A stretch of 8,343 bases of DNA from assembly GCA_003482555.1 (NCBI GenBank), contig DMYQ01000186.1, forward strand, positions 17,771 through 26,113. Reading direction: 5' to 3'. Below are positions 1 to 4,991 of the stretch, piece after piece. Source of the DNA: Janthinobacterium sp. (GTDB lineage: Bacteria > Pseudomonadota > Gammaproteobacteria > Burkholderiales > Burkholderiaceae_D). A model generated the notes under the pieces. That model did not search any database. It had not been told where the DNA came from and worked only from the letters and a program-made list of their open reading frames with translations. A program made the position numbers and the translations under genes. Position 1 is the first letter of the stretch. Each line of letters starts with the position of its first letter.

Positions 1-1
1 G

Positions 2-133
2 TATGCGTTTTGCAGCTTTTGCATCGTGCTGAGCTTGTCCCTGCCCGTGCACGGCATGGTCGCGTCCTTTGGCGCGGCGGCCGCCTGCGCCGTGCTGGCG
101 CAAGCGGTGTCGCGCCGCTTCATGCGCGCGTAG
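2..133 (+). CDS. C-terminal end of a probable membrane protein (partial)
   Basis: Only the last 43 codons are in the window; the gene begins to the left. The reading frame starting at base 2 stays open to the TAG at 131-133. It encodes a hydrophobic stretch (FCSFCIVLSLSLPVHGMVASF), then an Ala-rich helix-like segment and a basic tail ending SRRFMRA. This looks like the last one or two transmembrane helices and a cytoplasmic positive end of an inner-membrane protein such as a transporter, but the piece is too short to name a family. I preferred this frame over the overlapping Arg-rich frame because its composition is that of a membrane protein, while the other has the look of a GC-rich shadow. 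It converges on the flavoprotein gene that ends at 210. Confidence 0.5.
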   Translation, partial: YAFCSFCIVLSLSLPVHGMVASFGAAAACAVLAQAVSRRFMRA

Positions 134-150
134 TGAACTGTCAGGCGCGG

Positions 151-176
151 CGCGCCGGCGGCACCGGGCCGGCGTG
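151..176. terminator. GC-rich hairpin between convergent genes, possible terminator
   Basis: CGCGCCGGC (151-159) can pair with GCCGGCGTG (168-176) as a 9-bp stem with one G-U pair and an 8-base loop. It lies just after the stop at 133 and just before the convergent stop at 210. No T-run follows on either strand, so it is not a classical intrinsic terminator. Hairpins of this size also arise by chance in DNA this GC-rich. A smaller hairpin (GGGC-ctca-GCCC core, 204-217) spans the flavoprotein stop codon. Confidence 0.25.
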
Positions 177-209
177 GAAAATGCGGGTGCGAGCGGGCGC
201 GGGCGGGCC

Positions 210-1958
210 TCAGCCCGGCGGCAGCTTGGCCAGGAAGGCGTGGATTTGCGCCACCACGGCCGCGCCATCGCCGACGGCCGCCGCGACCCGCTTGGTGGAG
301 CCGGCGCGCACGTCGCCGATGGCGAACACGCCCGGCACGCTCGTTTCCAGCGCGGCCCGCGGCGGGCCTTCGTCGGGCGCGGCCGGATGGGACTGGGCGC
401 GGCACTGGGCCCGCGTCACGTCGAAGCCGGTGCGGATGAAGCCGTGGTCGTCGACGCCGACGCCGCAATCCTTCAACCATTCCGCGTTCGGATCGGCGCC
501 CACGAAGAGAAACAGCTTGCGCACGGCGCAAGCCTGCTCGGTGTCGCTCTGATTGTTGCGCCAACGCACCTGCGCCAATCCCTCTTCATCGCCTTCCAGA
601 GCGACGATTTCCGTATGCGTGTGCAGGGTGATGTTCGGGGTCGCCCGGATGCGCTCGATCAGGTAGCTCGACATGCTGGCCGCCAGACCGGCGCCCCGTA
701 TCACCATGTGCACATGGCTGGCGTGGCCGGACAGGAAGACGGCCGCCTGGCCGGCCGAATTGCCGCCGCCGACCAGGATCACTTCCTGCTGCCGGCATAG
801 CTTGGCCTCGATCGGTGAAGCCCAGAAATACACGCCGCGCCCCTCGAAAGACTTCAGATTGGCCAGCGCCGGGCGGCGGTAGCGCGCCCCGCAAGCGAGC
901 ACGATGGTGCGCGCCTTCAATTCGGTGCCGTCGCACAGGGACAGGCGCGGCGGATAAGTCTCGCACTGCAGTTGCGCGGCGCTGGCCGGGATGGCGATTT
1001 CAACGCCGAATTTCTGCGCCTGGACGAAGGCCCGCCCGGCCAGGGCGCGCCCGGAAATGCCGGTCGGGAAGCCCAGGTAGTTTTCGATGCGGGCGCTGGC
1101 GCCGGCCTGGCCGCCGGAGGCGCGCTGTTCGACCACCAGCACCGACAACCCCTCCGAGGCGGCGTACACGGCCGTGGCCAGGCCGGACGGTCCGGCGCCC
1201 ACCACCAGCACGTCGTACACCTTGTCGCCGCTCAGCTCGGGCAACATGCCCAGGCAGCGGCCCAGCTCGGCCTGCGAGGGATTCATCTTGACGCTGCCGT
1301 CCGGGCACACGACCAGCGGCCAGTCGTCCGGCCCCGGCTGGTGGCGCGCGGCCAGGGTGGCGGCGCTGGCGTCGGCGACCGGGTCCAGCACCGTGTGCGG
1401 ATGGCCATTGCTCGACAAAAAACTTTGCAGGTGAAACATCTTGGCGTTGCCGCGCGGGCCCACCAGCACGGGTCCGCCGGAATTGACTTCGATCAAGCCG
1501 ACGCGGCGCAATATCAGGGCGCGCACGATGCGCTCGCCCAGGTCGGCGTCCGCCACCACCAGCGCGCGCAGCGATTCCGGGCTGACCACCAGCACTTCCA
1601 CGTCGCCATCGGCATGGCCGTTGACGAGGGCGGGGCGGCCCGCCAACTGGCCCACTTCGGCCGCGAACTGGCCGGGGCCGTGGTGAGTGATGAGCGCGGT
1701 ATTGCCCATGCCGTCGTGGCGGCTGATGGCGATCCGGCCGGCCAGCACCAGCAGCATGCCGAAGCCGCTGCTGCCGGCGGCGAAGATGCGTTCGCCGTCC
1801 GGGTAGCGGCGGGTGTCGCCGAAGCGCAGCATGCGCTTGATCTCGGCGGCATTGAAGACGGGGGAAATTTGCTGGCGGCGCTCCCCGAGATCGAGCGTGG
1901 CCGGCGCCACGGGATCGTCGGGACTGGTTTCTGGAATGAATTCGGGGGTCTGAGCCAT
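210..1958 (-). CDS. Three-domain flavoprotein: cNMP-binding-like + glutaredoxin-like + thioredoxin-reductase-like
   Basis: 582 aa from the ATG at 1958 (MAQTPEF...). The frame stays open further upstream into cysM, but that part is not protein-like. Residues about 31-149 resemble a CRP/cAMP-binding beta-barrel. Residues about 162-238 resemble the cysteine-poor thioredoxin/glutaredoxin fold found in response-regulator/thioredoxin-reductase fusions (VLVGPRGNAK, then NPSQAELGRCLGM). The rest is a two-dinucleotide-domain flavoprotein: FAD motif GAGPSG (254-259), GGQAG (282-286), NAD(P) motif GGGNSAG (397-403), and a C-terminal FAD-binding GDV followed by STKRVAAAVGDGA (548-566). Where thioredoxin reductase has CATC there is WASPIEAKLC (379-388), so the redox dithiol is absent. 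Of the NADPH-binding HRRxxxR motif only the first Arg remains (IRGAGLA, from 420). Expected: an FAD- and NAD(P)H-dependent cytoplasmic oxidoreductase with a sensor-like front end. Its electron acceptor is unknown. No clear Shine-Dalgarno precedes the start. Confidence 0.88.
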   Translation of the reverse strand: MAQTPEFIPETSPDDPVAPATLDLGERRQQISPVFNAAEIKRMLRFGDTRRYPDGERIFAAGSSGFGMLLVLAGRIAISRHDGMGNTALITHHGPGQFAAEVGQLAGRPALVNGHADGDVEVLVVSPESLRALVVADADLGERIVRALILRRVGLIEVNSGGPVLVGPRGNAKMFHLQSFLSSNGHPHTVLDPVADASAATLAARHQPGPDDWPLVVCPDGSVKMNPSQAELGRCLGMLPELSGDKVYDVLVVGAGPSGLATAVYAASEGLSVLVVEQRASGGQAGASARIENYLGFPTGISGRALAGRAFVQAQKFGVEIAIPASAAQLQCETYPPRLSLCDGTELKARTIVLACGARYRRPALANLKSFEGRGVYFWASPIEAKLCRQQEVILVGGGNSAGQAAVFLSGHASHVHMVIRGAGLAASMSSYLIERIRATPNITLHTHTEIVALEGDEEGLAQVRWRNNQSDTEQACAVRKLFLFVGADPNAEWLKDCGVGVDDHGFIRTGFDVTRAQCRAQSHPAAPDEGPPRAALETSVPGVFAIGDVRAGSTKRVAAAVGDGAAVVAQIHAFLAKLPPG

Positions 1959-2002
1959 GATATGCGCGCCGTTGGTGATATGGCAAAAATTCCAAAAACT
2001 GC

Positions 2003-2032
2003 AGTCTATCGCATGCGGCGCGCCCGCGCCAA
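2003..2032 (-). promoter_or_regulatory. Candidate promoter of the flavoprotein gene
   Basis: On the minus strand TTGGCG (2032-2027) and TAGACT (2008-2003) are separated by 18 bases. They match the sigma-70 -35 and -10 consensus only partly. The site sits about 45 bp upstream of the start codon at 1958, in the 176-bp spacer divergent to cysM. Prediction by eye only. Confidence 0.2.
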
Positions 2033-2040
2033 GCACTTGT

Positions 2041-2062
2041 GGCCATGCCGCCGCGCATGGCC
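2041..2062. repeat. Perfect 8-bp inverted repeat in the divergent spacer
   Basis: GGCCATGC (2041-2048) and GCATGGCC (2055-2062) are exact reverse complements separated by six bases. The element lies almost midway between the divergent starts at 1958 and 2135, where an operator controlling both genes would be expected. It could equally be a chance hairpin of GC-rich DNA. No T-run follows. Confidence 0.35.
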
Positions 2063-2099
2063 GGCGCGGGCCCGCCGACACGCCTACGCCTTCTGGGAT

Positions 2100-2105
2100 T
2101 AGAAT
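2100..2105 (+). promoter_or_regulatory. Candidate -10 element of cysM
   Basis: TAGAAT lies 29 bases before the cysM ATG and matches four of six -10 consensus positions. The -35 match is poor: CCGACA at 2075-2080, spacer 19. The cysM leader has no recognisable Shine-Dalgarno in the 15 bases before ATG, so translation may start weakly or by another route. Confidence 0.2.
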
Positions 2106-2134
2106 GGGTGTTTTGTTGAACTCAATCATACACG

Positions 2135-3037
2135 ATGGCTTATAAGACACTCGAAGATACGATCGGCAACACGCCCCTGGTGCGCCTGATGCGCCTGCCC
2201 GGCGCCGATGCGGCTGCACGCAACAATATTATCTTGGGAAAGTTGGAGGGCGACAATCCGGCCGGTTCGGTCAAGGACAGGGCCGCCATGTCCATGCTCA
2301 AGCGGGCCGAGGAGCGCGGCACGATCAAGCCGGGCGACACCCTGATCGAATCGACCAGCGGCAATACCGGCATCGCCCTGGCGATGGTGGCGGCCTTGCG
2401 CGGCTACAAAATGGTCTTGCTGATGCCGGAAAATCTCAGCGTCGAGCGGCGCCAGAGCATGGCCGCCTACGGCGCCCAGATCGTGCTCACGCCCAAGACG
2501 GGGGGCATGGAGTATGCGCGCGATCTGGCCGAGCAGATGCAAAAGGATGGCAAGGGCGTCATCCTGGACCAGTTTGGCAACCAGGACAATTCGCGCGCCC
2601 ACTACGAGGGCACGGGGCCGGAAATCTGGCGCGACACGGAAGGGCGGGTCAGTCATTTCGTCAGCGCCATGGGCACCACCGGTACCATCATGGGCGTGTC
2701 GCGCTACCTGAAGGAACAGAATCCGGCCATCCAGATCATTGGCGCGCAGCCGGAAGAAGGTTCGCAAATTCCCGGCATCCGCAAATGGCCCGAAGCCTAC
2801 TTGCCGAAAATCTACGACAAGAGCAGGGTCGACCAGATTGAATACGTGAGTCAGAGCGCGGCCGAAGTGATGGCGCGCAGAATGGCGGCGGAAGAGGGTA
2901 TTTTTTGCGGAATATCGGCGGCTGGCGCCTGCGAAATCGCGCTGCGCGTGTCGCAGACGGTGGAAAATGCCACCATCGTGTTCATCGTGTGCGACCGCGG
3001 CGACCGCTATCTGTCGACCGGGGTGTTTCCGGCATAG
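2135..3037 (+). CDS. cysM: Cysteine synthase B (O-acetylserine sulfhydrylase B)
   Basis: 300 aa, the usual CysM length. It is a PLP enzyme of the fold-type II beta family that makes cysteine from O-acetylserine and sulfide. CysM enzymes can also use thiosulfate, giving S-sulfocysteine, the last step of assimilatory sulfur metabolism in the cytoplasm. Visible marks: N-terminal TIGNTPLVRL (9-18); Schiff-base Lys47 in NPAGSVKDR; substrate loop STSGNTG (73-79); phosphate-binding GTTGT (180-184); the CysM-type EGSQIPGIRKWP (208-219); CGISAAGA near 258-265, where CysK usually has a Ser-Gly-Gly motif; and VCDRGDRYLSTGVF near the end, with Cys286 in the position that contacts the PLP ring nitrogen in CysM. 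Together these favour CysM over CysK. The gene is transcribed alone, divergent from the flavoprotein gene and convergent with the small HTH gene. Confidence 0.95.
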   Translation: MAYKTLEDTIGNTPLVRLMRLPGADAAARNNIILGKLEGDNPAGSVKDRAAMSMLKRAEERGTIKPGDTLIESTSGNTGIALAMVAALRGYKMVLLMPENLSVERRQSMAAYGAQIVLTPKTGGMEYARDLAEQMQKDGKGVILDQFGNQDNSRAHYEGTGPEIWRDTEGRVSHFVSAMGTTGTIMGVSRYLKEQNPAIQIIGAQPEEGSQIPGIRKWPEAYLPKIYDKSRVDQIEYVSQSAAEVMARRMAAEEGIFCGISAAGACEIALRVSQTVENATIVFIVCDRGDRYLSTGVFPA

Positions 3038-3044
3038 CCGCACC

Positions 3045-3107
3045 CCGCGCCACACTGGCGCGGCCCCGCCTTTCCCGCACGCGGGGAGGACAAGGGCCGC
3101 GCCCTTG
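3045..3107. terminator. Two hairpins between convergent cysM and the small HTH gene
   Basis: CCGCGCC (3045-3051) pairs with GGCGCGG (3057-3063) around a 5-base loop. CAAGGGC (3091-3097) pairs with GCCCTTG (3101-3107) around a 3-base loop. Both fall in the 72-bp gap between the two stop codons and could end transcription in either direction. Neither has a T-run, so they are weak as intrinsic terminators and may only protect 3' ends. Confidence 0.35.
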
Positions 3108-3109
3108 CA

Positions 3110-3442
3110 TCAACCTTGCGGCGTTTCGCCTTCTTTAGGCTTGAACTGCTTGTCGCTGATGCGGAACTTGTTGCGGCGGTCGCCCATCAAGTAACGCAGG
3201 TCGCGGATGCTCAGATCGCTCACTTCGTGCATGCGGATCAGCAGGGAGGCGCCGACCGGCAAGCGGTGGTGGCGGATCTTGCTGATCACGGGTGGCGCCA
3301 CTTCGAGCGCGCGCGACAGGGCCGCGTCGTTTTTCAGGCGCAGGTTTTCGATCAGGGTATCCAGCAGCCTGTTGGGATTGTATTGCAGCAGATCATCGGA
3401 TTCTGCGTCGCTGTTCATATCGATGCCGACTTGGTTTGTCAT
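3110..3442 (-). CDS. Small predicted helix-turn-helix (XRE/Cro-like) protein
   Basis: 110 aa from the ATG at 3442 (MTNQVGIDMNSD...). I chose this start because AAGGAA lies 11 bases upstream (3454-3459). The longer frame to 3487 has no ribosome site, nor does the internal Met at residue 9. The protein is mainly helical. Residues about 39-56 (DAALSRALEVAPPVISKI) fit a Cro/XRE-type helix-turn-helix: AALSRAL as helix 2, a turn, then PPVISKI as recognition helix, followed by RHHRLPVGASLLIRMHEV, as in XRE domains. The tail is charged (DRRNKFRISDKQFKPKE). It is probably a DNA-binding regulator, or a domain of one without partner modules; no target is evident. It is preceded by the AT-rich island and so is probably transcribed from its own promoter, not as part of the moxR-mltB unit. 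No toxin or antitoxin partner is adjacent. Confidence 0.75.
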   Translation of the reverse strand: MTNQVGIDMNSDAESDDLLQYNPNRLLDTLIENLRLKNDAALSRALEVAPPVISKIRHHRLPVGASLLIRMHEVSDLSIRDLRYLMGDRRNKFRISDKQFKPKEGETPQG

Positions 3443-3453
3443 GATTTCTAATG

Positions 3454-3459
3454 TTCCTT
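3454..3459 (-). promoter_or_regulatory. Ribosome binding site deciding the HTH gene start
   Basis: Read on the minus strand, AAGGAA ends 11 bases before the ATG at 3442. The spacing is somewhat long, but no other start in the frame has a comparable site. Confidence 0.5.
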
Positions 3460-3491
3460 CTGTAGTTGCACTGCAAAGTAAAAACACTCGG

Positions 3492-3786
3492 AGCTCGCGC
3501 TTGCTGCGTCAATGTTCATTCTTTACTAAAGGAACGAATTCACACACGGGTCGGATCCGGGATACAGGGTTTTTTCGTAATATATACACAATTGTACAAC
3601 ATGATGCATTCTAATACTCGAAAGCAATTAAAAAAGTTGATGACTTCTTCTATTGTTGTCAACGTGCAACGGATGTGTTGTCTTTAATATGCTTTAACAC
3701 GTTTGGATTTATTGTTTTTTGACAAAAATTAAGTATAAGAGCATTTCCGCAAAAATTGCCACACAGTAGGAATTCCAGCTCGCGCT
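3492..3786 (+). repeat. 10-bp direct repeat near both ends of the AT-rich island
   Basis: AGCTCGCGCT occurs at 3492-3501 and again at 3777-3786, close to both edges of the low-GC stretch; the sequence then diverges after one to two bases. The copies are GC-rich, like the chromosome outside. It could be the trace of an insertion, or chance. Confidence 0.4.
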
Positions 3787-3851
3787 CGAATGCGCCACCA
3801 TAGCGTCGATAGTAACGCTGAACAAGTTTGCTTACGCTTTCTTACAAGTAA

Positions 3852-4991
3852 CTACTGCCCGCGGGCGGCACGCACCGCACGTCCCAGCTCCAGTACCGAC
3901 ATTGCATAAAAGAAACTTCGGTTGTATTGCGTGATGGCGTAAAAATTCGGTGTGGCTAACCAATACTCGGTATCTTCACTACCGTTTTGCAAGTCGATCA
4001 AGCCAAACAGCATTCCCGGTGGCAAGGGAACGATGCCGAAGACGCCGGCCGCCGCCAAGTCTTCGGCATGGAATGTAGATTCGAGACCCTGGCCGACGAA
4101 AGGTTCCAGCGGCTGTCCCGGCGTCACGCTGGCCGGATAGGCGAAGGGCGGCGGCTGCTGTCGTTGCCAACCGTGGCGCAGCAAAAAGTTGGCGACGCTG
4201 CCGATGGCGTCGGCGGCCGAGTTGCGCAAGTCGATGCGGCCGTCGCCGTCGAAATCGACGCCATAGTCGAGAATACTGCTGGGCATGAACTGGGGCAGGC
4301 CGACGGCGCCCGCGTAGGAACCTTGCAGGGAGAGGGGATCGATGGCGTTTTGTTGCGCGAACACGAGGGCGCTTTCCAGTTCGCCGCGGAAAAACGTCAT
4401 GCGCGCGGCCCGGGTCGGCGTGTCCGGATAGGAAAACGCCAGGGTGGTCAAGGCGTCCAGCACGCGGAAGCGGCCAGTGTTGCGGCCGTACACGGTTTCC
4501 ACGCCGATGATGCCGACGATGACGTCGGCCGGCACCCCGTACACGCTTTCGGCGCGCGCCAGCGCTTCCGCGTTGGCGTTCCAAAACTCGACGCCGGCGC
4601 CTATGCGCACCGGCTCGACGAAACGCTGGCGGTAGGCTTGCCAGTTTTTCGTCTTGCCGGGCGGGGCGGGCTTGATCAATTGTATGGTCGCGTCGACATA
4701 GCGCACCTGGGCCATCAGCGCGTCCAGCTTGGCGCGCTCGAAGCCGTGTTTCGCGACCATGTCGTCGAGAAAGGCGCCGACTTCTTTCCAGTCGGCGAAA
4801 TTCACGTATTCGCCGTCGTAGTCGACCTTGGCCTGGGCTTTCTTGATGACGGGCGCCTTGGCTTGCGCGGCTTGCGCCGCTGGCGCCGCGGCCAGCGGCA
4901 GGGCCAGTGACAGGGCCAGCGTCAGCGAGGAAAACCTGGCGGGCAGCGGGGACGGCGTGGCTTGAGTGGGCAGTGGCAAGGTAAATCTCAT
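3852..4991 (-). CDS. mltB: Lytic murein transglycosylase B (MltB family, periplasmic)
   Basis: 379 aa. MltB enzymes cut the MurNAc-GlcNAc bond of peptidoglycan, leaving 1,6-anhydro-MurNAc ends, in the periplasm. Visible: a Sec-type signal peptide with hydrophobic core LTLALSLALPLAAAPA and likely cleavage after AQA (39-41); the catalytic region IIGVETVYGRNTG with Glu165; SYAGAVGLPQFMPSS (225-239); an EF-hand-like loop DFDGDGRIDL (246-255), as in the E. coli Slt35 calcium site; DAIGSVANFLLRHGW (261-275); and the C-terminal NFYAITQYNRS...YAMSVLELG typical of the family. E. coli MltB is a lipoprotein, but this protein has no lipobox and no cysteine at all, so it should be soluble. Its ATG overlaps the transglutaminase stop as ATGA (4988-4991), and no Shine-Dalgarno is visible, so translation is probably coupled to the gene before it. 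Confidence 0.92.
   Translation of the reverse strand: MRFTLPLPTQATPSPLPARFSSLTLALSLALPLAAAPAAQAAQAKAPVIKKAQAKVDYDGEYVNFADWKEVGAFLDDMVAKHGFERAKLDALMAQVRYVDATIQLIKPAPPGKTKNWQAYRQRFVEPVRIGAGVEFWNANAEALARAESVYGVPADVIVGIIGVETVYGRNTGRFRVLDALTTLAFSYPDTPTRAARMTFFRGELESALVFAQQNAIDPLSLQGSYAGAVGLPQFMPSSILDYGVDFDGDGRIDLRNSAADAIGSVANFLLRHGWQRQQPPPFAYPASVTPGQPLEPFVGQGLESTFHAEDLAAAGVFGIVPLPPGMLFGLIDLQNGSEDTEYWLATPNFYAITQYNRSFFYAMSVLELGRAVRAARGQ

Larger units (their letters stand above)
3443..3851. other. AT-rich gene-free island upstream of the HTH gene
   Basis: About 410 bases separate the end of mltB from the start of the small HTH gene. By hand count 3571-3760 is 57 G/C in 190 (30%), far below the flanks. 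No convincing gene is present. It contains the overlapping palindromes ACAATTGT (3588-3595) and TTGTACAA (3592-3599), TATATA-like -10 candidates on the minus strand around 3579-3586, and exact TTGACA hexamers on the plus strand (3719-3724) and minus strand (3662-3657), none with a well-spaced -10 partner. The direct hexamer GTTGTC occurs at 3655-3660 and 3677-3682, 22 bp apart. A weak hairpin (AGCGT/ACGCT) follows mltB, but there is no strong terminator. Likely a regulatory region for the HTH gene. Confidence 0.6.

Noticed and set aside
972..2102. 376-codon open frame on the plus strand opposite the flavoprotein gene
   Set aside because: Codon-bias shadow of the real minus-strand gene: GC-rich third positions suppress stops. 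No domain-like order, no ribosome site, and full overlap with a clear flavoprotein.
1959..2219. 87-residue N-terminal extension of the flavoprotein up to 2219
   Set aside because: It would run through the divergent promoter region into cysM, and its sequence lacks protein-like features. MAQTPEF at 1958 is the better start.
2126..3055. 309-codon open frame antisense to cysM
   Set aside because: His/Arg/Ala-rich shadow covering exactly the cysM gene, with no recognisable family.
3526..3609. 27-codon minus-strand frame (MHHVVQLCIYY...) before the HTH gene, possible leader peptide
   Set aside because: No ribosome site, no codon run or terminator pair as in attenuators. Expected by chance.
3466..3687. 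73-codon plus-strand open frame in the AT-rich island
   Set aside because: No ribosome site before its ATG or the internal ATGs, odd composition, and it crosses the composition boundary. Not supported as a gene.
3719..3739. TTGACA followed by TATAAG on the plus strand as a promoter
   Set aside because: Only 9 bases separate the hexamers, too few for sigma-70, and no plus-strand gene lies downstream.
4876..4899. 9-bp hairpin in the mltB signal-peptide region (GCCGCTGGC / GCCAGCGGC)
   Set aside because: Falls in Ala-rich signal-peptide codons. Stems of this size occur by composition here, so I used it as background when judging the 16-bp stem in DUF58.
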